The notes under the pieces are model-generated. The model saw only the letters and a program-made list of their open reading frames with translations. It made no database searches and was not told where the DNA came from. 64,000 nt of DNA from Chitinophaga pinensis. Lineage in GTDB: Bacteria > Bacteroidota > Bacteroidia > 2-12-FULL-35-15. Positions 50,993-59,912 of the stretch are shown here, in pieces (the stretch's first letter is position 1; each line of letters starts with the position of its first letter). A program made the translations under genes and the position numbers. Location of the stretch: positions 1 through 64,000 of the forward strand of contig CAMCYR010000011.1 in the NCBI GenBank assembly GCA_945885475.1, given 5' to 3'.

Positions 50993-51573
50993 TGAGCAAA
51001 GAATATTACAACCACGAAACCGCCATCATAGACGAGGGATGCAATATCGGAAAAGGAACCAAGATCTGGCACTTTTCTCACATTATGCCGAATTGCACAT
51101 TGGGAGAAAATTGCAACATCGGACAAAATGTAGTGATCTCTCCGGAGGTAGTTTTAGGGAAAAATGTGAAAGTTCAAAATAATGTTTCTATTTATACGGG
51201 TGTTACTTGTGATGACGATGTTTTCCTCGGACCATCAATGGTGTTCACGAATGTGATTAACCCACGCAGTGCAATCAACCGTAAAAATGAATACGCAAAA
51301 ACACACGTTGGGAAAGGTGCAACCATCGGAGCAAATGCAACTATTGTTTGCGGACATGATATTGGAGCTTATGCTTTTATCGGTGCAGGTGCTGTTGTTA
51401 CAAAAAATGTGCAGCCTTTTTCATTATGGGTCGGAAATCCTGCTAAACAAATGGGCTGGATCAGCGAATACGGTCACCGTTTACAATTTGATAATGAAGG
51501 GATAGCCGTTTGTATTGAAAGTAAAGAAAAATACAAGTTGGACAAAGGTCAAGTAAAAAAAATCGAAAATTAA
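50992..51573 (+). CDS. wbpD: UDP-2-acetamido-3-amino-2,3-dideoxyglucuronate N-acetyltransferase (WbpD-like)
   Basis: A 193-residue left-handed beta-helix (hexapeptide) acetyltransferase. It begins with [20 protein letters not shown] and continues with many I/V/L-G-x-x-x hexads ([21 protein letters not shown]), [15 protein letters not shown] and [19 protein letters not shown], closing with [13 protein letters not shown]. This matches WbpD, which uses acetyl-CoA to N-acetylate C3. It is 4 nt from the WbpB-like gene and overlaps UXS by one base. Confidence 0.9.
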   Translation: MSKEYYNHETAIIDEGCNIGKGTKIWHFSHIMPNCTLGENCNIGQNVVISPEVVLGKNVKVQNNVSIYTGVTCDDDVFLGPSMVFTNVINPRSAINRKNEYAKTHVGKGATIGANATIVCGHDIGAYAFIGAGAVVTKNVQPFSLWVGNPAKQMGWISEYGHRLQFDNEGIAVCIESKEKYKLDKGQVKKIEN

Positions 51574-51577
51574 CAGA

Positions 51578-52600
51578 ATGAAAATTAAATTTGCAGTTAT
51601 CGGGCAAGGGCACATTGGCAAGCGACACGCTGAAATGGTTCGGAGAAATCCCGAAGCAGAATTGGTAGCTGTGTGTGATACTTTGCCGAAAGATAAATTA
51701 AACCTAAACGATCTGAAAGAGAAATTCTACTCCTCAGTGGAAGAACTTTTATCGGCTCATCCTGAGGTTGAAGTTTTGAATATTTGTACGCCAAACGGTT
51801 TGCATGCGCAGCACTCTTATACTGCGCTCGATGCAGGAAAACACATTGTATGCGAAAAGCCGATGGCTCTTACCAAGGCAGATTGTGAAACAATGATTTT
51901 TAAAGCATTGCAAAATCAAAAAACAGTTTTTTGTGTAATGCAAAACCGCTTTTCTCCTCCTTCTGTTTGGTTAAAAAAAATTGTTGAAGAAAAGATCATT
52001 GGCGACATCTATATGGTTCAACTGAACTGTTATTGGAATCGTGATGAACGCTATTATAAAAAAGGCGGATGGAAAGGGACCCAGCAATTGGATGGCGGAA
52101 CACTATTCACACAGTTCTCTCACTGGATCGATCTGCTATACTGGATCTTTGGCGACATGAAAGATATTCAGGCAAAATTCAATGATTTCAACCACGCCAA
52201 CTTAACTGAATTTGAAGATAGCGGATTTGTAAATTTCAATTTTGTAAATGGTGGAATGGGAAGTATCAATTATTCTACTGCTGTATGGAACACTAACCTT
52301 GAAAGTAGCATTACAATTATCGGTAGCAAAGGAAGTGTGAAGGTTGGCGGACAATATATGGATCAGGTTGATTTGTGTAATATCATAGATTACACATTAC
52401 CGGATCTGGATCCGACCAATGAAGCAAATGATTATGGAACATATAAAGGTTCTGCAAACAATCATCCACAAGTCATCGCAAATGTAATCGATACATTAAA
52501 AGGTAGAACGACTCTTACAACCAACGCAATGGAGGGATTAAAGGTTGTTGATATTATTGAACGGATTTATTCATTAAGAAAACCAGATAAAAAATCATAA
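51578..52600 (+). CDS. wbpB: UDP-N-acetylglucuronate 3-oxidase (WbpB-like Gfo/Idh/MocA family)
   Basis: A 340-residue NAD-dependent oxidoreductase. FAVIGQGHIGKRHAEMV is the Rossmann motif, VLNICTPNGLHAQHS follows and HIVCEKPMALTKADC contains the conserved EKP. QNRFSPPSVWLKK and DGGTLFTQFSHWIDLLYWIFG are specific to the WbpB/WlbA subgroup. WbpB oxidises C3 of UDP-GlcNAcA to give the substrate of WbpE. The gene lies between wbpD and wbpA with gaps of 3-4 nt. Confidence 0.9.
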   Translation: MKIKFAVIGQGHIGKRHAEMVRRNPEAELVAVCDTLPKDKLNLNDLKEKFYSSVEELLSAHPEVEVLNICTPNGLHAQHSYTALDAGKHIVCEKPMALTKADCETMIFKALQNQKTVFCVMQNRFSPPSVWLKKIVEEKIIGDIYMVQLNCYWNRDERYYKKGGWKGTQQLDGGTLFTQFSHWIDLLYWIFGDMKDIQAKFNDFNHANLTEFEDSGFVNFNFVNGGMGSINYSTAVWNTNLESSITIIGSKGSVKVGGQYMDQVDLCNIIDYTLPDLDPTNEANDYGTYKGSANNHPQVIANVIDTLKGRTTLTTNAMEGLKVVDIIERIYSLRKPDKKS

Positions 52601-52603
52601 ATT

Positions 52604-53893
52604 ATGATAAATAAAATAAAAAACAAAGAAGCGAAAATTGCTGTGATCGGACTTGGCTACGTTGGCTTACCGATTGCCTTAGCGTTTGCTAAGAAAGTAA
52701 AGGTTATCGGTTTTGACATCAATGAAGACCGCGTAAAAATGATGCAAAACAATATCGATCCATCTCAGGAATTAGAATCAAAAGATTTTGAGGATTGCGA
52801 TATTGAATTCACCGCTTCTATTGATGTTTTAAAATCTGCAAACTTTTTCATTATTGCTGTTCCAACACCAATTGATGAGCACAATCTGCCGGATCTGAAA
52901 CCATTGCTTGGTGCTTCACGATCTGTTGGAAAAGCATTAAAAAAAGGGGATTATGTAGTTTATGAATCAACAGTTTATCCGGGTTGTACGGAAGAAGATT
53001 GCATCCCTGTTTTGGAAGAAGTTTCAGGATTGAAATTCAAAACTGATTTTAAAGTAGGCTATTCTCCCGAACGCATTAATCCGGGAGATAAAGAACATAC
53101 CATCACTAAAATCCTAAAAGTTGTTTCCGGCTGCGATGAAGAATCACTTGAAGTTGTTGCTGAAACGTATAAAATTATTGTTGAACCCGGTGTTCATAAA
53201 GCAGCGTCTATTAAAGTTGCTGAAGCAGCTAAGATCATTGAAAATACGCAACGTGATGTAAACATCGCATTGATGAATGAATTATCGATCATCTTCAGCC
53301 GCATTGGAATAAACACCTACGATGTGTTGGAAGCAGCAGGTACAAAATGGAATTTCTTAAAATTTTCACCCGGACTTGTAGGAGGACACTGCATTGGAGT
53401 TGATCCATATTATTTAACTTACAAAGCAGAAGAACTAGGCTACCACGCACGTGTGATCAATTCAGGTCGTTATGTAAATGATTCGATGGGATTTTATGTT
53501 GCCAAACAAACCGTTAAAAAAATTATCGCTGCTAAAAAAAATCTATCAGAATCTCGTGTGCTTGTAATGGGTGCAACATTCAAAGAGAATGTAAGCGATG
53601 TCCGTAACTCAAAAGTATCGGATGTGATCAAAGAATTTAAATCATTTGGTGTACAGGTAGACGTGATCGACCCGCATGCTGATTCCGATGAATTAAAACA
53701 TGAATACGGATTTGAATTAACAAAAACAGTGGGTAAAGGATACGATGCTGTTGTTGTTGCTGTTAATCATAAAGAATATTTAAACCTTGATGAAGCGTAT
53801 TTTAAATCGATCCTTTCGGAAGGCGGTATTCTTACGGACATTAAAGGTATTTTAAAAGATAAAATCAAAGAGTTAACATACTGGAGTTTATAG
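52604..53893 (+). CDS. wbpA: UDP-N-acetylglucosamine/galactosamine 6-dehydrogenase (WbpA/TviB family)
   Basis: A 429-residue nucleotide-sugar dehydrogenase. IAVIGLGYVGLPIALAF binds NAD+; AVPTPIDEHNLPDL, YESTVYPGCTEEDCIPVLE, YSPERINPGDKEHT and the catalytic Cys in GLVGGHCIGVDPYYL are those of the UDP-GlcNAc/GalNAc subgroup rather than Ugd. The C-terminal domain has GATFKENVSDVRNSKV. It makes the uronate that WbpB, WbpE and WbpD then convert to the 2,3-diacetamido sugar. If it prefers UDP-GalNAc, the WbpP-like epimerase downstream would feed it. Confidence 0.9.
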   Translation: MINKIKNKEAKIAVIGLGYVGLPIALAFAKKVKVIGFDINEDRVKMMQNNIDPSQELESKDFEDCDIEFTASIDVLKSANFFIIAVPTPIDEHNLPDLKPLLGASRSVGKALKKGDYVVYESTVYPGCTEEDCIPVLEEVSGLKFKTDFKVGYSPERINPGDKEHTITKILKVVSGCDEESLEVVAETYKIIVEPGVHKAASIKVAEAAKIIENTQRDVNIALMNELSIIFSRIGINTYDVLEAAGTKWNFLKFSPGLVGGHCIGVDPYYLTYKAEELGYHARVINSGRYVNDSMGFYVAKQTVKKIIAAKKNLSESRVLVMGATFKENVSDVRNSKVSDVIKEFKSFGVQVDVIDPHADSDELKHEYGFELTKTVGKGYDAVVVAVNHKEYLNLDEAYFKSILSEGGILTDIKGILKDKIKELTYWSL

Positions 53894-53934
53894 AAGATCA
53901 TCGATCAATATAAAATAATGAAACGATTTATAAA

Positions 53935-54987
53935 ATGAAAAAAATTCTAATTACCGGTGGTGCAGGATTCATTGGATCGCACGTTGTTCGCCTTTTTGTA
54001 AATAAATATCCTAATTATGAAATAGTAAATATGGATAAGCTTACCTATGCAGGTAATCTTGCCAATTTAAAAGATGTTGAAAACAAACCAAATTATTCTT
54101 TTATAAAAGGAGATATCGTTGATGCTGCATTTGTAAACGAATTATTTTCTGTACATAAATTCGAAAGTGTTATCCATTTAGCTGCAGAAAGTCATGTCGA
54201 CAGGAGTATAAGTAATCCTTTGGAATTTGTAATGACAAATGTTATCGGCACCGTCAACTTGCTGAATGCAGCAAAAAATGAATGGAAGGATAATTTTTCA
54301 GCTCACCGTTTTTATCACGTTTCCACGGATGAAGTATATGGCACCTTGGGTGAGTCAGGCTTGTTCACTGAAACAACAGCTTACGACCCTCACAGTCCTT
54401 ACTCAGCATCAAAAGCCAGCTCCGACCATTTTGTAAGAGCCTATCACGATACCTACGGAATGGATGCTGTAATATCAAACTGCTCAAATAATTATGGTAG
54501 TCACCACTTCCCTGAAAAACTTATTCCGCTATCTATTTTAAATATTAAAAATAATAGAGCAATCCCAATCTATGGAAAGGGAGAAAATATACGTGATTGG
54601 TTGTATGTTGAAGATCATGCGCGTGCAATTGATGTGATCTTTCACAACGCAAAAGCCGGAGCAACATTTAATATCGGAGGACATAATGAATGGACAAATA
54701 TTGATCTAATTCATCTGTTATGTAAAATAATGGACAAAAAATTAAATCGTGCGGAAGGGGAATCGGCCAAACTCATTACCTTTGTTAAAGACCGTGCCGG
54801 ACACGATTTACGCTATGCTATCGACTCATCAAAACTTCAAAAAGAACTAGGATGGGTGCCTTCTTTACAATTTGAAGAAGGACTGGAAAAAACTGTAGAT
54901 TGGTATTTGGCCAATGAGGAGTGGTTAAACAATGTAACTTCCGGTGATTACCAAAAATATTACGAACTACAATATACAAAACGATAG
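53935..54987 (+). CDS. rfbB: dTDP-glucose 4,6-dehydratase
   Basis: A 350-residue extended SDR. ITGGAGFIGSHVVRLFVNK, MDKLTYAGNLANL, HLAAESHVDRSI, HVSTDEVYGTLG, PHSPYSASKASSDH (catalytic Tyr and Lys) and NCSNNYGSHHFPEKLIPL are diagnostic for RmlB/RfbB. It makes dTDP-4-keto-6-deoxyglucose, the branch point for rhamnose and other deoxysugars. No rmlA, rmlC or rmlD is in the window, so the final sugar is not defined here. Confidence 0.95.
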   Translation: MKKILITGGAGFIGSHVVRLFVNKYPNYEIVNMDKLTYAGNLANLKDVENKPNYSFIKGDIVDAAFVNELFSVHKFESVIHLAAESHVDRSISNPLEFVMTNVIGTVNLLNAAKNEWKDNFSAHRFYHVSTDEVYGTLGESGLFTETTAYDPHSPYSASKASSDHFVRAYHDTYGMDAVISNCSNNYGSHHFPEKLIPLSILNIKNNRAIPIYGKGENIRDWLYVEDHARAIDVIFHNAKAGATFNIGGHNEWTNIDLIHLLCKIMDKKLNRAEGESAKLITFVKDRAGHDLRYAIDSSKLQKELGWVPSLQFEEGLEKTVDWYLANEEWLNNVTSGDYQKYYELQYTKR

Positions 54988-55044
54988 TTCAATACCTGAA
55001 AGTATTATGCCACTAAGGGTATACTTTCAAACTGTAAACTGTAA

Positions 55045-56034
55045 ATGAACATGTACGCTACCCCTTTTCACTCTTTAGATATTTCAGCTAAAACATTTCT
55101 AGTAACTGGTGGTGCAGGCTTCATTGGCTCCAACATTGTAGAATATCTGATAAAATACAATGCAAAAAAAGTAGTTGTACTCGATAATCTTATCACAGGG
55201 TTCGAAGAAAATATACATCCGTATAGTTCATTACCAAATTTTCAATTCATAAAAGGTGATATCTGCAATTTAGAAGATTGCATGAAGGCTTGCACGGGAA
55301 TTGATTATGTTTTTCATCAGGCGGCACTCGGTTCTGTTCCCCGATCAATACAAAATCCGATCGCGACTCACAATGTGAATGCAACGGGATTCATTAATGT
55401 ATTAATCGCTGCACGCGATGCGAAAGTTAAACGAATTGTATATGCAAGTTCTTCTTCTGTTTATGGAGACAGCAAGATCTTGCCGAAAGTTGAAAATCAG
55501 ATTGGCAAGCAATTGTCTCCATACGCAGTATCAAAAATGACTAATGAATTGTATGGCGAAATTTTTGCAAAAACATACAACATGGAAATAATTGGGCTTC
55601 GTTATTTTAATATATTCGGCCCTCGTCAAAATCCGAAAGGAGAATACGCTGCTGCCATTCCTTTATTTATCAATGCGCTCCGCAACAATATTCCTCCTGC
55701 AATAAACGGAGATGGTGAGCAAACGCGGGATTTTACATTTGTTGAAAATGCTGTTCAGGCAAATATCAAAGCTATGTTTGAACAGAATATGAAAGCAGAA
55801 GGTATCGTTTTTAACATTGCTGTTGGCGAGCGTGTCTCACTCAATCAATTGATTGATACGCTGAAAAAGTTAATTGGAACAACTGTTCAGCAAACCTATC
55901 GGGCTGAAAGACCAGGAGATGTTCGGGATTCACTCGCTGACATTTCTAAAGCACAAAACACGTTGAATTATTTTCCGACAGTAAAAATTGAGGAGGGATT
56001 AAAACGCACCTTAAACTGGTTTAAAACTCAGTAG
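55045..56034 (+). CDS. wbpP: UDP-N-acetylglucosamine 4-epimerase-like SDR (WbpP family)
   Basis: A 329-residue extended SDR. LVTGGAGFIGSNIVEYL binds NAD; HQAALGSVPRSIQNP with GSVPRS is characteristic of WbpP/Gne2 epimerases; YASSSSVYGDS, SPYAVSKMTNELY (catalytic Tyr-Lys), NIFGPRQNPKGEYAAAIPLF and GDGEQTRDFTFVENAV follow. It interconverts UDP-GlcNAc and UDP-GalNAc or the corresponding uronates. Two ATGs (55045, 55051) are possible starts. It precedes the phosphatase gene by 57 nt. Confidence 0.88.
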   Translation: MNMYATPFHSLDISAKTFLVTGGAGFIGSNIVEYLIKYNAKKVVVLDNLITGFEENIHPYSSLPNFQFIKGDICNLEDCMKACTGIDYVFHQAALGSVPRSIQNPIATHNVNATGFINVLIAARDAKVKRIVYASSSSVYGDSKILPKVENQIGKQLSPYAVSKMTNELYGEIFAKTYNMEIIGLRYFNIFGPRQNPKGEYAAAIPLFINALRNNIPPAINGDGEQTRDFTFVENAVQANIKAMFEQNMKAEGIVFNIAVGERVSLNQLIDTLKKLIGTTVQQTYRAERPGDVRDSLADISKAQNTLNYFPTVKIEEGLKRTLNWFKTQ

Positions 56035-56091
56035 TTTTTTATTCCGATTTAATTACACTTTTTCAAATTACTAAAAAGTCATACCTTATAA

Positions 56092-56847
56092 ATGGGACTA
56101 TTTAATATTTTCAGTAAAAAACAAAAGCGACTTACGACTCCTGTCGATCTGTCCATTGTTGGCTGCGACATTCACTCCCATTTTATTCCGGGTATTGATG
56201 ACGGAGCTAAAACCCTTGAGGAAAGCGTACAAATGGTTTCGGAATTATACAAATTGGGGTATAAAAAAATAATTACGTCTCCACATACCATGAGCGATTA
56301 TTACCGTAACACCGCTGAATCTATCTTAAGCGGTTCCGAAAAAGTAAAGGAAGCATTAAAGGAACAAAACATACCCATTGAATTTGATGCCGTTTCTGAA
56401 TATTATCTCGATTATGATTTTGAACGAAAACTGGATGAGGAAAAATTATTGACTTTTGGCAACAAGCACTTACTATTTGAAATCTCCTACATGAATCCTC
56501 CAGACAATCTTTTCCATGTTATCTTTAAAATGCAGCTATTGGGCTACAAACCTGTTTTAGCGCATCCTGAAAGATATAATTTTTGGCATAAAGACTTTGA
56601 AAAATATGAAGCATTTATTGATAAAGGGGTACTGCTTCAGCTGAACATCAATTCACTTACAGGATATTATTCTCTCGATACAAAAAAAATAGCGGAACAA
56701 ATGATCGATAAGAATATGATCTCTTTTTTAGGTACAGACTGCCATCACATGGGACATATCAATCTGATTAAGGAAGCAATCTACGAACCTTACTTACAAA
56801 AACTCACTGAAAGCGGCATGCTGCAAAACAAAAATCTTTTACGCTAA
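56092..56847 (+). CDS. CpsB/YwqE-type protein tyrosine phosphatase (PHP fold)
   Basis: A 251-residue PHP-fold phosphatase. DIHSHFIPGIDDGAKTLEES gives the first metal ligands, ITSPHTMSDYYRN and LAHPERYNFW the next, and LGTDCHHMG the last. In capsule systems this enzyme removes phosphate from the tyrosine-rich tail of the Wzc/CpsD kinase and so controls chain length and export. The gene closes the polysaccharide operon and supports a capsule or exopolysaccharide role for it. No BY-kinase is seen in the window. Its stop overlaps the next start by one base. Confidence 0.9.
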   Translation: MGLFNIFSKKQKRLTTPVDLSIVGCDIHSHFIPGIDDGAKTLEESVQMVSELYKLGYKKIITSPHTMSDYYRNTAESILSGSEKVKEALKEQNIPIEFDAVSEYYLDYDFERKLDEEKLLTFGNKHLLFEISYMNPPDNLFHVIFKMQLLGYKPVLAHPERYNFWHKDFEKYEAFIDKGVLLQLNINSLTGYYSLDTKKIAEQMIDKNMISFLGTDCHHMGHINLIKEAIYEPYLQKLTESGMLQNKNLLR

Positions 56848-57665
56848 TGAAAAATGTAGTTCTCTATTTTATTCTTTGTACTTTTTTTATTTCCTGCTCA
56901 TCGGATCCTAAAACAAACCAAATTGAAACTACAATTCCTAAAACAGAGGAATTGGTTCCTTCAATTAATTTCGAAGTATTAAAAAAAATCCCCCACGATA
57001 TCAACTCATTCACGGAAGGCCTACTCTTTCATAAGGGGGAACTATACGAAAGTACCGGATCACCGGAAAATCTGCCACAAACAAAATCTGTAATTGGAAT
57101 AATTGATTCGGCTTCAGGCAAAATAAATACAAAAGTTGACCTGGGAAGAAAATATTTTGGTGAAGGAATTACTATTCTGGACGACAAGATCTATCAACTG
57201 ACTTATAAGAACCAGATCGGGTTTGTGTACAATGCGAAAACGTATAAACAAATAGGACAATTCGGTTATAAAAATAGAGAAGGCTGGGGAATGACAACAG
57301 ATGGAAGCTCTCTGATTATGAGTGACGGAACAAATGTGCTGACATATATCGATCCAGTAACATTGACACCAACAAAAACAATTAATGTTACGAATGCCGG
57401 TTACGCTGAAGATTTTTTAAATGAACTTGAATTTATCGATGGATTTATCTATGCGAATATATGGACGAAAAACTATGTTGTAAAGATCGATTCCAATAGC
57501 GGTAAGGTTGTCGGAATCTTAGATTTTTCTACTTTATCAGATGAAGCAAGAAACATAAGTCCAGAAGCGGATGTTCTGAATGGCATAGCATACGATCCGC
57601 TTACAAAAAATGTATATGTTACAGGTAAAATGTTCCCCTATATTTTTGTACTCAAACTAAAGTAA
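56847..57665 (+). CDS. glutaminyl-peptide cyclotransferase, lipoprotein (plant/bacterial type)
   Basis: Converts N-terminal glutamine of exported proteins to pyroglutamate. The 272-residue protein has a lipoprotein signal (FISC with Cys17) and a five-bladed propeller: FTEGLLFHKGELYESTGSPE, FGEGITILDDKIYQLTYKN, EGWGMTTDGSSLIMSDGT, ELEFIDGFIYANIW and NGIAYDPLTKNVYVTGK. These match the GCT family (PF05096). In Bacteroidota, pyroglutamate formation on T9SS cargo after signal cleavage before Gln is known, and several cargo signals here end at Q. It ends 7 nt from the convergent response regulator. Confidence 0.9.
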   Translation: MKNVVLYFILCTFFISCSSDPKTNQIETTIPKTEELVPSINFEVLKKIPHDINSFTEGLLFHKGELYESTGSPENLPQTKSVIGIIDSASGKINTKVDLGRKYFGEGITILDDKIYQLTYKNQIGFVYNAKTYKQIGQFGYKNREGWGMTTDGSSLIMSDGTNVLTYIDPVTLTPTKTINVTNAGYAEDFLNELEFIDGFIYANIWTKNYVVKIDSNSGKVVGILDFSTLSDEARNISPEADVLNGIAYDPLTKNVYVTGKMFPYIFVLKLK

Positions 57666-57672
57666 CATCTAT

Positions 57673-58839
57673 TTAACCTTTTAAAGGCCGGGCATATGCG
57701 ATTACATCTTTATCAGTAATTGTTTTATCACAAAGTATAATTAACCGTTCTACAACGTTTCTGAATTCGCGAATATTTCCAGTCCAATTTATTTTTTGCA
57801 ATTCTTTGATCGCTTCTTTGGAAAAGATCTTGTTAGACATTCCGTGATCCTCACAAATCATCTTTAAAAAATGATCCGCTAACAATGGAATATCGTCTTT
57901 ACGCTCATTCAATGATGGAACATGAATTAAGATAACACTCAAACGGTGATAAAGATCTTCTCTAAAGTTCCCCGCGGCAATCTCTTTTTGAAGATCCTTG
58001 TTGGTAGCAGCAACCACTCTCACATTCACTTTTATTTCTTTCTCTCCTCCTACTCTTGTAATTTTATTTTCCTGTAAGGCACGCAATACTTTTGCTTGAG
58101 CAGAAAGACTCATATCACCGATCTCATCCATAAATAAAGTGCCACCTTCTGCCTGTTCAAACTTTCCTTTTCTCTGACTTATAGCAGAAGTAAATGCACC
58201 TTTTTCATGACCAAACAATTCACTCTCTATCAATTCACTGGGAATAGCAGCACAATTTACCTCGATCAAAGGTGCATTAGCCCGATTGCTCTTTTCATGA
58301 AGCCACCGTGCAACCAACTCTTTTCCACTTCCATTTCCTCCTGTAATCAACACTCGGGCGTCCGTTGGAGCAACACGCTCAATCATCTCCTGAATTTGCT
58401 GGATCGCTTTCGACTCTCCAACCATATCAAATGTTTTACTCACTTTTTTCTTTAGCACCTTTGTTTCTGTTACCAATGTGGATTTGTCCATCGCATTACG
58501 AATCGTCACCAACAAACGATTCAGATCCAAAGGTTTTGCGATAAAATCAAATGCTCCTTTTTTAACAGCTTCTACAGCAGTTTCTATATTTCCATGACCG
58601 GATATCATCACTACCGAAGTGTCGGACGATAGCTGCATAATTTTATCTAGCACTTCAATTCCATCCATTTTCGGCATTTTAATATCACACAACACAATAT
58701 CATACTTCTCTTTTTGGATCATCGCAATTCCTTCCACTCCGTCTGAAGCTTCATCTACGAGATATTTTTCATACTCAAGAATTTCACGTAATGTTTTACG
58801 AATACTTTTCTCGTCATCTATGATCAACAGTTTAGCCAT
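57673..58839 (-). CDS. sigma-54-dependent response regulator lacking a DNA-binding domain
   Basis: A 388-residue NtrC-like protein. Residues 1-120 are a receiver (IDDEKSIR, LCDIKMPKMDG with the phospho-Asp at ~52, KPLDLNRL). Residues ~145-370 are the AAA+ domain: Walker A GGNGSGKE, GHEKGAFTSAI and Walker B GTLFMDEIGDM. The sigma-54-contacting GAFTGA loop reads GAFTSA. The protein ends at IAYARPLKG, just after the AAA+ lid, so no Fis-type helix-turn-helix is present. It would therefore activate sigma-54 promoters from solution or through a partner. No histidine kinase is adjacent. Confidence 0.88.
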   Translation of the reverse strand: MAKLLIIDDEKSIRKTLREILEYEKYLVDEASDGVEGIAMIQKEKYDIVLCDIKMPKMDGIEVLDKIMQLSSDTSVVMISGHGNIETAVEAVKKGAFDFIAKPLDLNRLLVTIRNAMDKSTLVTETKVLKKKVSKTFDMVGESKAIQQIQEMIERVAPTDARVLITGGNGSGKELVARWLHEKSNRANAPLIEVNCAAIPSELIESELFGHEKGAFTSAISQRKGKFEQAEGGTLFMDEIGDMSLSAQAKVLRALQENKITRVGGEKEIKVNVRVVAATNKDLQKEIAAGNFREDLYHRLSVILIHVPSLNERKDDIPLLADHFLKMICEDHGMSNKIFSKEAIKELQKINWTGNIREFRNVVERLIILCDKTITDKDVIAYARPLKG

Positions 58840-58920
58840 CTTAAAATTAAATAATTTTGTATATGAATATTTTATTCAGATATGTTACACCAGGCAAATT
58901 TATAATTTAATTTTCAGCCT

Positions 58921-59853
58921 TTATAATTTTCCATTTAATACCTCGCAAATAACTCCTTCTTTCAAAGAGTAAGTCGACAACCTCATTTTGTTAATATCCA
59001 GTGAACTGATCACAAAATGCACTATGATACTGGATACAACGATCATATCCACACGCATTGCCACCAAACCCTTTATTTGCAAACGTTCTGCATTTGTTGA
59101 CTTTAAAATATCATTATAGATCGTTTCGCAATCTTCCAATTTAAAAGTATATTCTGTTTTGCCTTCTAAAACCGAAGGCGAATAAAAACGATGTGCAATC
59201 ATTTCAGCCAACGAATCAAATGAACCGGATGAACCCAACAATTCTGTTATCGGAAATTTCTTTACCGCATCAAACAATGGCTGCAACTCTTTATTTAAAT
59301 GATTTTTAAACACATCGATCTCTCTTTCAGTAATTGGATCAGAAGGAGGAAACAATTCTAATAACCTTGCAGCTCCTAATAAAAAACTTTGCTTCCAGAA
59401 TATTTCATTTTTGTTAGCAATAATAAACTCTGTACTGCCACCTCCAATGTCAATGATCAAACAGGTTTCATCACTCATCGCAACAGCAGAACGAACGCCA
59501 TAAAAAATCAACTCTGCCTCACGATCACCAGAAATCATCTGAATCTGAATTCCGGTTTCAGACTTCGCTTTTTCAATAAATTCAAAACCATTGGATGCTC
59601 CGCGAATTGCGGAAGTTGCGAATGCATAAATTTTATCTGCCTGGTATTTTTGAGTGGTATTGTAATGTGACTTAAAAGCATCTATTCCGCGCTGAAAAGG
59701 GACCTCAGCAATAAATCCTTTATTGATACCTCCCTCAGCAAGCTTTACAGAAATTTTGGTTTGAAAAACAGTGGAATATGTTTTATCAGAATTAACTTCT
59801 ACGATAAGTAAGTTAAACGTGTTGGTTCCTAAATCGATAACTGCGATCTTCAT
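58921..59853 (-). CDS. Ppx/GppA-family phosphatase
   Basis: A 310-residue member of the ASKHA fold: DLGTNTFNLLIVEV (phosphate 1 loop), TSAIRGASNG, IDIGGGSTEFII (phosphate 2 loop) and LLGSSGSFDSLAEM. It hydrolyses polyphosphate or pppGpp. It has only the catalytic domain and lacks the ~200-residue HD-like C-terminal region of E. coli Ppx, as is common in Bacteroidota. It lies in a minus-strand run downstream of an ABC exporter; a short inverted repeat (GTAGC/GCTAC, 59860-59876) sits just before its start. Confidence 0.9.
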   Translation of the reverse strand: MKIAVIDLGTNTFNLLIVEVNSDKTYSTVFQTKISVKLAEGGINKGFIAEVPFQRGIDAFKSHYNTTQKYQADKIYAFATSAIRGASNGFEFIEKAKSETGIQIQMISGDREAELIFYGVRSAVAMSDETCLIIDIGGGSTEFIIANKNEIFWKQSFLLGAARLLELFPPSDPITEREIDVFKNHLNKELQPLFDAVKKFPITELLGSSGSFDSLAEMIAHRFYSPSVLEGKTEYTFKLEDCETIYNDILKSTNAERLQIKGLVAMRVDMIVVSSIIVHFVISSLDINKMRLSTYSLKEGVICEVLNGKL

Positions 59854-59912
59854 AATAAAGTAGCTTTTGATGCTACAAGGTATGAAATTTACGGGAATCT
59901 TTAAAGTCTGAA

